Source of the DNA: Nicoliella lavandulae
GTDB taxonomy: Bacteria; Bacillota; Bacilli; Lactobacillales; Lactobacillaceae
Direction of reading: 5' to 3'
Assembly: GCF_037546185.1 (NCBI RefSeq)
Contig: NZ_JAWMWH010000001.1
Span: 1,354,590 to 1,418,589, forward strand
DNA length: 64,000 nt
Positions 15,874-25,429 of the stretch are shown here, one piece after another (position 1 is the first letter of the stretch; every line of letters starts with the position of its first letter). The translations under genes and the position numbers were made by a program. The notes under the pieces are model-generated. The model saw only the letters and a program-made list of their open reading frames with translations, did no database searches and was not told where the DNA came from.

Positions 15874-16436
15874 TAGGATTCCTCCAATATAATCTGATAA
15901 ATAGAAATCACAGTTAATCCGTACTTCTTTTGGCGAATTAGTCGATAACCATCAACGTGATCATCTAACTCAGTATGATTATCCGTTTCACAAATTACCA
16001 TTGAGTCAGGTGCTAATAAGTTTAGCCGCTTTAACGTTGCTAAGTCCATAACCATTTGGGCCGCTTTATATGGTGGATCCAAAAATACCATGTTGAATTT
16101 TTGATGTTGGCTTGCTAATTGTTCCAATGCTACATTCGCATTCATCTTCATCACATCAAAACGCTCTGGTTCTTTTGTCATTGCAATATTTTCACGAATG
16201 GTTTTAATTGCAGCAAACTGCTTATCAATTAGAACTGCTCGCTCAAATCCACGTGATACAGCCTCAATTGCCACACCACCTGAACCTGCAAAAAGATCCA
16301 AAAATACACCGCCATTAAAGTAAGGCCCAATCATATTAAATAAGGATTCCTTTACCTTATCAGTAGTTGGCCTAGTGAGCCGGCCTGGAACTGCCTTTAA
16401 GCTCCGTTTCCCATATTTACCTGATATTACTCTCAT
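15873..16436 (-). CDS. rsmD: 16S rRNA (guanine966-N2)-methyltransferase RsmD
   Basis: A SAM-dependent methyltransferase that modifies G966 in 16S rRNA. The 187-residue product starts MRVISGKYGKR, has the SAM-binding DLFAGSGGVAIEA motif near residues 48-60 and the catalytic DPPY motif near residue 120. The rsmD-coaD pair is almost universal in Firmicutes. It follows ylbG by 15 bases. Confidence 0.95.
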   Translation of the reverse strand: MRVISGKYGKRSLKAVPGRLTRPTTDKVKESLFNMIGPYFNGGVFLDLFAGSGGVAIEAVSRGFERAVLIDKQFAAIKTIRENIAMTKEPERFDVMKMNANVALEQLASQHQKFNMVFLDPPYKAAQMVMDLATLKRLNLLAPDSMVICETDNHTELDDHVDGYRLIRQKKYGLTVISIYQIILEES

Positions 16437-16451
16437 CTAAAATCACCCTGC

Positions 16452-16712
16452 TTATTCATCATCATCATCTAAACTCTGGTTATTTGAAAAACTGGTTGAT
16501 AATTGAACTAGCGGAGACAATTCTACTCTTCTTACAAATTTTAATTTTTGTAAGGTTGCAATTTTGTTATGAGCATCATCAGCATCAACGTACATTACTA
16601 CGTAATGCATCCGCTTCGATACATAATCAATAACACCATATTTTTTCAATAATCTGGATTGTTTAACTGAATAAACAGAAATCACTAATCCAGTTCGGTC
16701 CTTGATTTCCAA
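16452..16712 (-). CDS. ylbG: YlbG family protein (DUF2129)
   Basis: An 86-residue cytosolic protein beginning MEIKDRTGLVISVYSVKQSRLLKKYG and ending in an acidic Asp-rich tail; it matches the YlbG/DUF2129 family, which has no known function. The compact alpha-beta fold has a conserved KYG..DYVS..MHYVVMYVD core. It sits between ftsW and rsmD with gaps of 9 and 15 bases, so all three are one operon, the usual lactobacillar order. Confidence 0.9.
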   Translation of the reverse strand: MEIKDRTGLVISVYSVKQSRLLKKYGVIDYVSKRMHYVVMYVDADDAHNKIATLQKLKFVRRVELSPLVQLSTSFSNNQSLDDDDE

Positions 16713-16721
16713 AATTAATGA

Positions 16722-17909
16722 TCATCCCTTTAACATATTTTTACGTTGAATTTTATAACGACGACTAACTTTTAACACTAATCCTAAACATAGACACAGC
16801 GTTATCATACTAGATCCACCATAACTAATAAACGGAAAAGTAACCCCAGTAATTGGCAGAATTCCAGTAACTCCACCTACGTTAAAGTAAGTTTGTACAA
16901 CAATGTAAGTAGCGGTTCCATAGCAAATTAACGTTCCATAAGAATCATTGGTATGCATTCCAAGATATAAAATGCGTCCAACAATAATGAACAATAGGAC
17001 AATAATTGTTATCACACCAATAAGACCTAACTCTTCAGCAATAATAGCCATGATAAAATCAGTATTAGGTTCCGGTAAGTAGCCAGTCTTTTGGATACTG
17101 TTTCCAATCCCAGTTCCAAATAAACCGCCATTACTAATGGCATAATAAGAATTAACTAGTTGTTGTCCAACCCCATTGGCATGTGCAAATGGATCTGAAA
17201 ATGCTAACACCCGTTGCATCATATAGTTACTTTGAAGCAGTTTTGATGACTTAAGGGGCCCAAATGCAACTAAATACAAGATTCCAAACGCAGCCGCTAA
17301 TAAACCTACTAAGATTCGTGTTGCTCGCCGATAACTAATTCCAGACGATAAAATCATTACCAACACAATCGTAAAGTTAATTAACATCCCACCTAAATCC
17401 GGAAGAAAGAAAATAATAAATAATATTAAAGCCGTCATTAGAAAAATAAAATTATGATGCGTCCTAAATGTATACCAATTATCATAGATGCTTGGATCCT
17501 TTTCATCACGGCTAAAAGTGTAAGCATACAATACAATAAAGTAAAATTTAACAAACTCTGCTGGTTGAATCCCAAACCCAAACAGGTTGAACCAACCCGG
17601 TGATCCATTAATTGCCTGCCCTTTAAATTTCAAAAAAATAAACACCAAGAAGAATAAAATTGAAAGTATTCTTAAAATATGACCCTTTCTTAACCATTTA
17701 TTCCTACAAATATAGAGCCAGATCGCAAAAAAAGTACCCAATATTACATAAGAAATCTGTTTCCATAAATAACTATTTGCTGTTCCACCATTTTGCATTG
17801 AAATATTAGAACTAGCAGAAAAAACCATTATAATTCCGATTACACATAAAACTGCATATGGAATTACAATGTAGTAATCTAAATCCTTTATTTTTTCTTT
17901 TAAACCCAT
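16722..17909 (-). CDS. ftsW: Peptidoglycan glycosyltransferase FtsW/RodA (SEDS) family
   Basis: SEDS proteins polymerise lipid II together with a class B penicillin-binding protein. The 395-residue product has about ten transmembrane helices and the family segments PAEFVKFYF, the extracellular loop that carries GNSIQKTGYLPEPNTDFI, and the C-terminal FPFISYGGSSM. The position with ylbG is typical of FtsW, the septal enzyme, rather than RodA; the family assignment is certain and the FtsW call likely. Confidence 0.88.
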   Translation of the reverse strand: MGLKEKIKDLDYYIVIPYAVLCVIGIIMVFSASSNISMQNGGTANSYLWKQISYVILGTFFAIWLYICRNKWLRKGHILRILSILFFLVFIFLKFKGQAINGSPGWFNLFGFGIQPAEFVKFYFIVLYAYTFSRDEKDPSIYDNWYTFRTHHNFIFLMTALILFIIFFLPDLGGMLINFTIVLVMILSSGISYRRATRILVGLLAAAFGILYLVAFGPLKSSKLLQSNYMMQRVLAFSDPFAHANGVGQQLVNSYYAISNGGLFGTGIGNSIQKTGYLPEPNTDFIMAIIAEELGLIGVITIIVLLFIIVGRILYLGMHTNDSYGTLICYGTATYIVVQTYFNVGGVTGILPITGVTFPFISYGGSSMITLCLCLGLVLKVSRRYKIQRKNMLKG

Positions 17910-17982
17910 TTTAATTATACTCCAACTATAACAATAATTATGTCTAATTATATCACAACATAATTACCGTTCATTGTATTGA

Positions 17983-18020
17983 ATAAAAAAAGGATGAAGA
18001 TTTAATATCTTCATCCTTTT
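17983..18020 (-). terminator. Terminator of typA
   Basis: AGGATGAAGAT and ATCTTCATCCT form a perfect 11-bp stem with a 5-base loop and a T-run on the minus strand. Confidence 0.9.
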
Positions 18021-18031
18021 TACACATAATA

Positions 18032-19867
18032 TTAACCGTGACGAGCCATCTTAGCTTCTTTTTCACGTTGCTTAGTATTAAGTGTCTTCTTACGTAGACG
18101 AACATGGTGAGGAGTTACTTCACAAAGTTCATCATCATTTAAGAATTCAAGTGATTCTTCAAGTGTTAAGTGTTCTGGTTCCTTGATCTTAGCCATATCA
18201 TCTGAACCAGCAGCACGAACGTTGGTTAACTTCTTACCCTTAGTGATGTTAACGGAAATATCGTTATCACGACTGTTCTTACCAACAATCATACCTTCGT
18301 ATACTTCAGTACCAGGATCAGTAAAGATAGTACCACGACTTTCAATTCCCATAATAGCGTAAGTAGTTGTCTTACCTTGGTTAATTGAAACTAAAGCACC
18401 ATTCTTACGACCTGGGTTCCACTTCTTAATAACTGGAAGATACTTGTCAAAACTGTGGTTCATGATTCCATAACCACGAGTAATTGATAAGAATTCAGTT
18501 GGGTAACCGATTAATCCACGTGATGGAACTAAGAAAGTCAAACGTTGTTGACCATTCCCAGTGTTTTCCATGTTTTCCATTGTACCCTTACGTTGTGACA
18601 AGGTATCAATGATAGATCCAGAGTATTCTTCTGGAGTATCAATTTGAACAGATTCGAATGGTTCACACATTTCACCATCAATTTCTCGTAAGATAACCTT
18701 TGGACGAGAAACTTGTAATTCAAATCCTTCACGTCTAAGTGTTTCAACTAGGATAGATAAGTGAAGTTCACCACGACCAGAAACAGTCCATGAACCTGGT
18801 TCACCAGTGTCTTCAACCCGTAGGGAAACATCAGTGTGTAATTCACGTTGAAGCCGTTCTAATAATTGACGAGCAGTAACAAATTCACCATCTTTACCAA
18901 CAAATGGAGAAGTGTTAGAACCGAAAGTCATTTGTAGAGTTGGTTCATCAATTCTTAATACTGGTAAAGCTTCCTTGTCGCTAGGATCAACAACAGTTTC
19001 ACCAACGTTAATATCTTCCATCCCTGAAACGGCAATTAAGTCACCAGCTTCAGCTTCGTCAATATCAACCTTGTTCAATCCAAGGAATCCCATTAACTTA
19101 GTAACCCGGAAGTTTTGAGTTGAACCATCCAACTTCATAACAGTAACGTTGTCACCAACTTTGATCTTACCACGGAAGACACGACCAACCCCGATACGAC
19201 CTAAGAAATCATCATAATCAAGCATTGCAACTTGGAATTGTAATGGTTCATCAGAATTGTCGATTGGTGCTGGAATGGTCTTAACAATGGTATCGAAGAT
19301 TGGCTTCATAGTGTGTTCTTGAGTATCTAGAGCATCATCATAGCTAGAAGTTCCATTCATAGCTGAAGCATATAGCACTGGAAATTCCAATTGGTCTTCG
19401 TCAGCACCTAATTCGATAAATAGGTCTAACACTTCGTCAACTACTTCGGCAGGACGAGCACCTTCACGGTCAACCTTGTTAATAACAACGATTGGTGTTA
19501 AGTGTTGTTCTAATGCCTTTTTCAAAACGAAACGAGTTTGTGGCATAGTTCCTTCAAATGCATCAACAACTAAAAGAACTCCATCAACCATTCGCATGAT
19601 ACGTTCAACTTCCCCACCGAAATCGGCATGTCCTGGAGTATCCAAGATGTTGATTTGCTTGTCACCATATTTAACGGCAGTATTCTTGGAAAGAATCGTG
19701 ATTCCACGTTCCTTTTCAATTTCATTGGTATCCATGGCACGGTCACCAATTTCAGTATGTTGATCTAAAGTATCAGATTGTTTTAAAAGTTCGTTAACTA
19801 AAGTAGTTTTACCGTGGTCAACGTGGGCAATAATAGCGATATTGCGGATGTTGTCTCTTGTTTTCAA
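18032..19867 (-). CDS. typA: Ribosome-associated GTPase TypA/BipA
   Basis: TypA is an EF-G-like GTPase that helps 50S assembly and growth under stress or cold. The 611-residue product has G1 AHVDHGKTT near residues 14-22, G3 DTPGHADFGGEVER near 74 and G4 NKVD near 130, then domains II, III, V and the special C-terminal domain ending in a basic tail. I place the start at TTG 19867, nine bases after AAGGA. The upstream GTG at 19885 overlaps that site. It has its own terminator. Confidence 0.95.
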   Translation of the reverse strand: MKTRDNIRNIAIIAHVDHGKTTLVNELLKQSDTLDQHTEIGDRAMDTNEIEKERGITILSKNTAVKYGDKQINILDTPGHADFGGEVERIMRMVDGVLLVVDAFEGTMPQTRFVLKKALEQHLTPIVVINKVDREGARPAEVVDEVLDLFIELGADEDQLEFPVLYASAMNGTSSYDDALDTQEHTMKPIFDTIVKTIPAPIDNSDEPLQFQVAMLDYDDFLGRIGVGRVFRGKIKVGDNVTVMKLDGSTQNFRVTKLMGFLGLNKVDIDEAEAGDLIAVSGMEDINVGETVVDPSDKEALPVLRIDEPTLQMTFGSNTSPFVGKDGEFVTARQLLERLQRELHTDVSLRVEDTGEPGSWTVSGRGELHLSILVETLRREGFELQVSRPKVILREIDGEMCEPFESVQIDTPEEYSGSIIDTLSQRKGTMENMENTGNGQQRLTFLVPSRGLIGYPTEFLSITRGYGIMNHSFDKYLPVIKKWNPGRKNGALVSINQGKTTTYAIMGIESRGTIFTDPGTEVYEGMIVGKNSRDNDISVNITKGKKLTNVRAAGSDDMAKIKEPEHLTLEESLEFLNDDELCEVTPHHVRLRKKTLNTKQREKEAKMARHG

Positions 19868-19982
19868 GTTATTCCTTCCCTTCACACTAATTATAAAATT
19901 AGTATTTTACAAGACTATACATAATACTAAGTAAGTATAATACAAAAGCTGCCTATAAAAAAGCGCTTTTATTATTATGCTT

Positions 19983-20014
19983 AATAAAAGCTGTAACAAA
20001 AAATGTCACAGCTA
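19983..20014 (-). terminator. Probable terminator of the UPF0223 gene
   Basis: AGCTGTGAC and GTTACAGCT pair on the minus strand with a T-rich loop and a short TTTTATT tail. A further palindrome, AAAAGCGCTTTT, lies just downstream. Confidence 0.5.
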
Positions 20015-20077
20015 TAAACAGCATTGTCTTAAATCATCATTATTTATAGTAACTTAATTTTTTAATGTAGTCAAAGC

Positions 20078-20362
20078 CTAGCCGTTTATTTTTACATTTT
20101 TAGTAGTTGAATCACGAGCTAATTTGAATACCTTAAAAATATTATATCCAGAATTACTTTCAAATTGGCGTTCAATCGTTCGCTGTTCACCCTTAGCAGG
20201 AACAATTTTTTGAAAATCTGCATAGGCATCAAGTAAGCCTACCCGATTGGCTCCATGCGGTAATTCATATGCATCTTCAACTAATTGATATAATTTACAG
20301 ACCTGCGTTAATTCTTCACGATTCCAATCTTCAAAAATTGGATATTGATAATTAGGCTTCAT
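20078..20362 (-). CDS. UPF0223 family protein
   Basis: A 94-residue cytosolic helical protein with the family's N-terminal YPIFEDWNREELTQVCKLYQ pattern and a C-terminal SNSGYNIFKVFKLAR segment. The family (YktA in Bacillus) has no known biochemical role. In many lactobacilli it is followed by an inositol monophosphatase gene, which is absent here. It is divergent from def, whose promoter region it shares. Confidence 0.88.
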   Translation of the reverse strand: MKPNYQYPIFEDWNREELTQVCKLYQLVEDAYELPHGANRVGLLDAYADFQKIVPAKGEQRTIERQFESNSGYNIFKVFKLARDSTTKNVKING

Positions 20363-20435
20363 TTAGTAGCAACTCCTTAGTTTATGGAATAAAAGTGTGA
20401 TAAAATTAATAAAAAAGAATTTGGAGGCAGATATT

Positions 20436-20996
20436 TTGTTTTTAATGAAAGATATTGTAAGAGACGGTGACCCCGTCCTAAGACAACAAGCTAAAAAAGT
20501 GGAATTCCCATTAAGTCCAGAAGATCGTAAACTAGCAGATGATCTAATGGAATATTTAGTCGTTAGCCAGAATGAAGAACTTTGCAAAAAATATAAGCTA
20601 AGAGCTGGGGTGGGACTAGCTGCTCCACAAGTTGGCGTTAGTAAAATGATGGCATCAGTATTAGTGCCAAATGAAGAAGACCCTGAAAATCCAATTTTTA
20701 AGGATGTTATTATTAATCCAGTTATCGTCTCAAACGCGGTTCAAAGATGTGCACTAACTGAAGGTGAAGGTTGTCTATCAGTTGATGAAGACGTTCCTGG
20801 CTACGTACCACGTTCTGCCAGAATCACCCTAAAGTATCAAGATGTAGATGGTAATGAACATCAATTACGACTTAAAAATTACCCTGCCATTGTATGTCAG
20901 CATGAAATCGATCACCTTCATGGTACATTATTCTATGATCATATCGATAAAGAAAATCCTTACTCCAGATCAGAGAACGAGATTTTTATTAGCTAA
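20436..20996 (+). CDS. def: Peptide deformylase
   Basis: Deformylase removes the formyl group from nascent N-termini. All three metal/active-site motifs are present: GLAAPQ at 60-65, EGCLS at 111-115 (Cys113 metal ligand) and HEIDH at 156-160. The long loop between motifs 1 and 2 marks a type II enzyme, usual in Gram-positives. I place the start at TTG 20436, 8 bases after GGAGG; the ATG three codons on is 17 bases away. The product is 186 aa. Confidence 0.95.
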   Translation: MFLMKDIVRDGDPVLRQQAKKVEFPLSPEDRKLADDLMEYLVVSQNEELCKKYKLRAGVGLAAPQVGVSKMMASVLVPNEEDPENPIFKDVIINPVIVSNAVQRCALTEGEGCLSVDEDVPGYVPRSARITLKYQDVDGNEHQLRLKNYPAIVCQHEIDHLHGTLFYDHIDKENPYSRSENEIFIS

Positions 20997-21000
20997 TCAA

Positions 21001-21031
21001 TTGACGTTGCAAATTGCAACGTCTTTTTTTA
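21001..21031. terminator. Terminator of def
   Basis: GACGTTGC and GCAACGTC form a perfect 8-bp stem with a 5-base loop, followed by seven T. The converging gene ends right beside it. Confidence 0.9.
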
Positions 21032-21487
21032 TTCGGTTAACCGATTAATATCATTAATATATTCACGAGTGGACTGATTGGTTAAGTAGGCAACTTCAAC
21101 ATGAATAAATTGATCGTATTGCCATAAATCCGTAATTTGAATTTCAGCATCATTGTGAGCCTGCTTACGATTTCGTGATGCCAATTCAGAAACCAGGTGT
21201 TCCTTAATAAATGTCAACTTATCGCTTACTTTTTCATCATCAGCTGCTAACTTAAATTCAAAAACTTGAATGCCACGTCCCCATACCTCTGATAATACCT
21301 TAGAACCAATAATGTCAAAGTTATAATTAGAGTGAGGCATCTGATCAATTAAATTAATCAAAACATTTCGACAATGATTTTCTGCCGCTAGTTGCTCTCG
21401 TTTAGTTGGATTCACTACAAATAAACGATGAACCAAATTATAAATAATAATTGCAATTAAAATACCCAAAAAAGCTTCCCAAAACAA
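21029..21487 (-). CDS. Conserved membrane-anchored protein, unknown function
   Basis: A 152-residue protein with one N-terminal helix (residues 3-24, WEAFLGILIAIIIYNLVHRLFVV) and a soluble domain of about 120 residues mixing helices and strands, with no recognisable motif. A topology with the short N-terminus outside and the domain in the cytosol fits the positive residues after the helix. It is converging on def and divergent from rpoY-rnjA, positions where lactobacilli often hold such an unnamed gene. Function unknown. Confidence 0.7.
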   Translation of the reverse strand: MFWEAFLGILIAIIIYNLVHRLFVVNPTKREQLAAENHCRNVLINLIDQMPHSNYNFDIIGSKVLSEVWGRGIQVFEFKLAADDEKVSDKLTFIKEHLVSELASRNRKQAHNDAEIQITDLWQYDQFIHVEVAYLTNQSTREYINDINRLTE

Positions 21488-21659
21488 TCTAATCCCACCT
21501 CTTCATCCAATAATTCTTAATTTATTTTAACATGCTAAGCTTTAATCGTGGCGATACTATACTTATTATTTTGAATATGCTAAAATTATACTAAATTTGT
21601 GTGTAATACACGTGAACGATACAAAAAATTTACATAATATTTGTAAAGGAGCTAAAAAT

Positions 21660-21875
21660 ATGATTTTTAAAGTTTTATACCAAAACTCAATCAAACGTAC
21701 TCCACGTAGAGAAACTACGGAAAGTATGTATGTAGAAGCTGATACTGAAGTTGAAGCTAGATCAAAAGTAGAATCAATCAAAGACTACAATATTGAGTAT
21801 GTTGAACCATTAGAGGGCAATCATCTTGAATACGAAAAGAAGAGCCCTGATTTTAAAATTACGGAGATTAAATAA
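21660..21875 (+). CDS. rpoY: RNA polymerase epsilon subunit
   Basis: RpoY (epsilon, formerly YkzG/DUF1447) is a small accessory subunit of Firmicutes RNA polymerase. The 71-residue product starts MIFKVLYQNSIKRTPRRETT and has the family's VEADTEVEARSKVE segment and C-terminal acidic part. The ATG at 21660 has AAAGGAG upstream; an upstream in-frame ATG-like start at 21597 has no ribosome site. It ends 2 bases before rnjA, an order kept across Bacilli, so polymerase and RNA-decay genes are co-expressed. Confidence 0.95.
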   Translation: MIFKVLYQNSIKRTPRRETTESMYVEADTEVEARSKVESIKDYNIEYVEPLEGNHLEYEKKSPDFKITEIK

Positions 21876-21877
21876 TC

Positions 21878-23560
21878 ATGAAAAAACTAAACGTCAAAAA
21901 TAACGAAACTGCTATTTATGGCGTTGGTGGTTTAGGAGAAATTGGTAAGAATACCTATGGGGTTCAATTTCAAGATGAAATTATTTTGATCGATGCGGGA
22001 ATCAAATTCCCGGAAGATGACTTATTAGGAGTTGACTACGTGATTCCCGACTATAATTACTTAGTCGAAAACAAGGACAAGATCAAAGCCCTAGTCATCA
22101 CCCACGGTCACGAAGACCACATTGGTGGTGTTCCTTATCTATTAAAACAACTTAATGTACCAATTTATGCTGGACCATTAGCGCTAGCCTTAATTAAAAA
22201 TAAACTAGAAGAACACGGTTTATTAAGAAGTGCAGAATTACATCGGATCGATGAAAATTCAGTTCTAAAGTTTAGAAAAACTAGTGTCTCATTCTTTAGA
22301 ACGACCCACTCAATTCCTGATACATTAGGAATCGCAGTGCATACACCATCCGGAGTTATTGTTCAAACTGGGGATTATAAGTTTGACTTAACTCCAGTTA
22401 CTAATCAGCCACCTGGTTTACATGAAATGGCAAGATTGGGTGAGGAAGGCGTCCTATGTTTGATGTCTGATAGTACTAATGCCGAACGGCCAGTATGGAC
22501 TAAGTCAGAACGTTGGGTCGGAAAATCTGTTCGTCATATCTTCAACGAAGTTCAAGGACGGATTATTTTTGCTACTTTCGCTTCCAATATTTCAAGAATT
22601 AAAACTGCTTGTGATACTGCGTTAGCTCACAATCGTAAGATTGCTGTCTTTGGTCGTAGTATGGAAGCTGCAATTGTAAACGGACGCGAATTAGGTTATT
22701 TAGATATTCCTGATAATGCATTTGTTGATGCATCTGATTTATCATCATTACCTGCTAATAAAACATTGATTTTATGTACAGGATCACAAGGTGAACCAAT
22801 GGCCGCCCTATCTAGAATTGCTAACGGAACGCACCGTCAAATCTCAATTCAACCAAATGATACAGTCGTATTTTCAAGTAATCCAATTCCTGGAAACACG
22901 GTTAGTGTGAACAAGGTAATTAATGAATTAGAAGAAGCCGGTGCTAACGTTATTCACGGTAAGGTCAATAATATCCATACATCTGGTCATGGTGGTCAAG
23001 AAGAACAAAAGTTGATGTTAAGATTAATGAAGCCTAAGTTCTTTATGCCAATTCATGGTGAATACCGGATGTTAAAGATTCATACTGAATTAGCTAGACA
23101 ATGTGGAGTTCCACTTGAAAATAGCTTTATTATGGCCAATGGTGATGTATTAGCTTTAACTAAAGACACTGCCAGAATTGCTGGACACTTTGCTGCTAAC
23201 GATGTTTACATCGATGGAAACGGGATTGGCGACATTGGCAACGTTGTTCTACACGATCGCCAAATTCTTGCTGAAGAAGGAATGGTGGTCGTTGTTGCTA
23301 CCATTAATTTAAATAAACAAGAAATTCAATCTGGTCCAGATTTACTATCACGTGGTTTTGTTTACATGCGTGAATCTGGAAAGCTTTTGGATGAAGGTCG
23401 GAAACTAGTTTTCAGAACCATTCGTCGTGCAATGCATAATAAGCATGCTACTGAAGCAACCATTCGGAGTGCCATTATTAATGATCTACAACGATTCTTA
23501 TTTAATAAGACTGAACGACACCCATTGATTTTACCAATGCTAATTATGAACAAACATTAA
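21878..23560 (+). CDS. rnjA: Ribonuclease J1
   Basis: RNase J1 is the main 5'-3' exonuclease and an endonuclease in mRNA turnover and rRNA maturation. The 560-residue product retains the complete MBL metal motif HGHEDHIGG (His76, His78, Asp80, His81), the later TGDYKFD and the beta-CASP motifs, and the C-terminal HTSGHGGQEE histidines. It is therefore the catalytic partner of the J2 paralogue at 7124-8842, in which the motif is degenerate. Translation is coupled to rpoY. Confidence 0.96.
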   Translation: MKKLNVKNNETAIYGVGGLGEIGKNTYGVQFQDEIILIDAGIKFPEDDLLGVDYVIPDYNYLVENKDKIKALVITHGHEDHIGGVPYLLKQLNVPIYAGPLALALIKNKLEEHGLLRSAELHRIDENSVLKFRKTSVSFFRTTHSIPDTLGIAVHTPSGVIVQTGDYKFDLTPVTNQPPGLHEMARLGEEGVLCLMSDSTNAERPVWTKSERWVGKSVRHIFNEVQGRIIFATFASNISRIKTACDTALAHNRKIAVFGRSMEAAIVNGRELGYLDIPDNAFVDASDLSSLPANKTLILCTGSQGEPMAALSRIANGTHRQISIQPNDTVVFSSNPIPGNTVSVNKVINELEEAGANVIHGKVNNIHTSGHGGQEEQKLMLRLMKPKFFMPIHGEYRMLKIHTELARQCGVPLENSFIMANGDVLALTKDTARIAGHFAANDVYIDGNGIGDIGNVVLHDRQILAEEGMVVVVATINLNKQEIQSGPDLLSRGFVYMRESGKLLDEGRKLVFRTIRRAMHNKHATEATIRSAIINDLQRFLFNKTERHPLILPMLIMNKH

Positions 23561-23566
23561 TTTCTA

Positions 23567-23603
23567 TTAAAAAGCGAATTCATGATTGAATTCGCTTTTT
23601 AAA
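23567..23603 (+). terminator. Terminator of rpoY-rnjA
   Basis: AAAAAGCGAATTCA and TGAATTCGCTTTTT form a perfect 14-bp stem with a tiny loop; the T-run is part of the stem's end. Confidence 0.85.
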
Positions 23604-23632
23604 TTATAACTGATAAAGGAGCGTAAAACCCA

Positions 23633-24586
23633 TTGCAAGCCAGATACCTAATCATCATTAATCCAAATGCTAATAATGGCAAATGCAAAGATACTTGGCA
23701 ATTAATTAAGAATCAATTGGATGCTGGTAAAGTAGTATATCAATTCAGACTTACTGAATATCATAACCATGCTCGCTTAATTGCAGAACAATATATTAAA
23801 AAGTATCATCAAGATACATCATTTCAAAATATCTTGCTAGTAATTGGCGGTGATGGGACGCTTAATCAAGTTATTACTGGAGCTAAAAACATTGTTAAAC
23901 AAGATCAAAGGTTACATGAATTTCCGATTGCATTAATTCCAGCCGGTAGAAACAATAATTTTGCCTTGGAAATGGGCATTTCATTGAACTGGTCTCAAGC
24001 GTTAAATGCTGCTTTAAGTCATACCAATCCACACGACATTAATATTGGCTACTATTACAATAATTTTAATCGTCGTTACCATTACTTTTTAAATAACATG
24101 GGAATTGGATTTGAATCAAATTTACTAAATAGTCGGCAAAAGTCACACTGGAAATGGTTCACCAATCGCTTTCATCGAATTTGCCGTTTTTGGGATATTC
24201 TAGTTAATCTTTATGAAATTAAGGAGTTCCCCCTATCACTTGTTTCAGGAGTTAATAGAGAGCAATTTTCCAAGGTTGTATGGGTAGGAATATACAACAC
24301 CCCTTATTTTGATAATAATAAACGATTTATGCCAAATGCTAGCATCAAAAAACCGTCACTTGATATTATGGTGATGGAAAATAAAAATATCTTATTTGTA
24401 ACTTGGGCGATTTTTTTAATGTTCATGGGAAAACGAACAAAACTAAAATCGGTTCATTATTATGAATCCAAATCCTTTAAAATCAATATTCCTTCGATTG
24501 AGTATGCCAATATTGATAATGAAGAACTAGGTGGTCATTTCTATAATGCCGAGTTCGGTATTACTACCTTTCAATTTATATACTAA
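23633..24586 (+). CDS. Diacylglycerol kinase/lipid kinase family protein (YegS-like)
   Basis: A 317-residue soluble kinase of the DAGK catalytic family, which phosphorylates lipid substrates such as diacylglycerol for recycling into phospholipid. The N-terminal IIINPNANNGK, the nucleotide-binding GGDGTLNQV near residue 77 and IPAGRNNNFALEMG (in place of the common GTxND) are clear. The C-terminal beta domain follows. The start is TTG, 11 bases after AAAGGAG. It is transcribed alone between two strong terminators. Substrate not determined from sequence. Confidence 0.85.
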   Translation: MQARYLIIINPNANNGKCKDTWQLIKNQLDAGKVVYQFRLTEYHNHARLIAEQYIKKYHQDTSFQNILLVIGGDGTLNQVITGAKNIVKQDQRLHEFPIALIPAGRNNNFALEMGISLNWSQALNAALSHTNPHDINIGYYYNNFNRRYHYFLNNMGIGFESNLLNSRQKSHWKWFTNRFHRICRFWDILVNLYEIKEFPLSLVSGVNREQFSKVVWVGIYNTPYFDNNKRFMPNASIKKPSLDIMVMENKNILFVTWAIFLMFMGKRTKLKSVHYYESKSFKINIPSIEYANIDNEELGGHFYNAEFGITTFQFIY

Positions 24587-24624
24587 AAAAGATCCGATAA
24601 CTTATCCAGTTATCGGATCTTTTT
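24586..24624. terminator. Bidirectional terminator after the lipid kinase gene
   Basis: GATCCGATAACT and AGTTATCGGATC form a perfect 12-bp stem with A-run and T-run flanks, serving both the plus-strand kinase gene and the converging small gene. Confidence 0.9.
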
Positions 24625-24627
24625 GCA

Positions 24628-24840
24628 TTAATCTTCTGAAGCGTCCATTGCTTCTAAGATCATCTTTAATGAATTACATTTCTTAGTTAGGGTTTTCATC
24701 TTACTACCGTATTCTGGCTCAATGGTAATAGTATTATTACTTGGTTTAGCTAATCGGGCAGTAGCCTCACTATGCTTTAAATGTTCCAACTCATTAAAAG
24801 CCTGTCTATATTCTACCAAAAGTTCAAATCTATTACTCAC
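24628..24840 (-). CDS. Small protein, 70 aa, unknown function
   Basis: A short intact gene. I place the start at GTG 24840, 8 bases after TAGGAG; the frame extends to 24867 but without a ribosome site. The product, MSNRFELLVEYRQAFNELEH onward, is helical, charged and soluble, and ends MDASED. I recognise no domain. It converges on the lipid kinase gene and shares its terminator. Confidence 0.6.
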   Translation of the reverse strand: MSNRFELLVEYRQAFNELEHLKHSEATARLAKPSNNTITIEPEYGSKMKTLTKKCNSLKMILEAMDASED

Positions 24841-24958
24841 TGTAACCACTCCTAACAATTTTATCAATTTAATCTTAAATATTCGGTTTCTAAAAATAAG
24901 GCGTAATCGTAATATAACACTAAATTATAAATTTGTTAATAGTTTTGCTTAAAATTTA

Positions 24959-25417
24959 TTAAAGATCGAGATTCAGATGATCATTAAAAATCTTGTTTAC
25001 TTCGGATGCAAAATCATTATTAGCAGAAAAAATGACAATCGTATCATGACCTGCTAGCGTTCCTGAAATACAATCAAGGCTTAAGTCATCAATAATTGCC
25101 GCGAGTGTATTAGCATAACTATCCAATGTATGAACAATATTAATAAATTGGACTTGTTCAACTGAGGTAACAGAATCACTGATCATGTCATATAGATGAC
25201 TCAGTTCATTTGGATTTGAATTTTTGTAGATTGTATATCGCCATTGATCACCGTCTTGTTGCTTAATAATATTCATTTCTCTAATATCACGAGAAATGGT
25301 GGCTTGCGTGGCATCAATACCATCTGCTTTTAATTTTTCCATTAATTGTTCTTGTTTGGCAATTGGAAACTGATTAATAATTCTTTCAATTGCTGCTTGA
25401 CGCACTTCTTTTTTCAA
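24959..25417 (-). CDS. argR: ArgR/AhrC-family arginine repressor
   Basis: A hexameric arginine-responsive regulator. The 152-residue product has the N-terminal winged-helix DNA-binding domain with the family signature ATQATISRDIREM near residues 36-48, and a C-terminal arginine-binding domain with LAGHDTIVIF, close to the usual GTIAGDDTILV. It begins 12 bases after the arginine-type antiporter stop codon, so the two form an operon and ArgR probably controls arginine use. No arginine deiminase genes are in the window. Confidence 0.92.
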   Translation of the reverse strand: MKKEVRQAAIERIINQFPIAKQEQLMEKLKADGIDATQATISRDIREMNIIKQQDGDQWRYTIYKNSNPNELSHLYDMISDSVTSVEQVQFINIVHTLDSYANTLAAIIDDLSLDCISGTLAGHDTIVIFSANNDFASEVNKIFNDHLNLDL

Positions 25418-25429
25418 ACAAATCGCTCC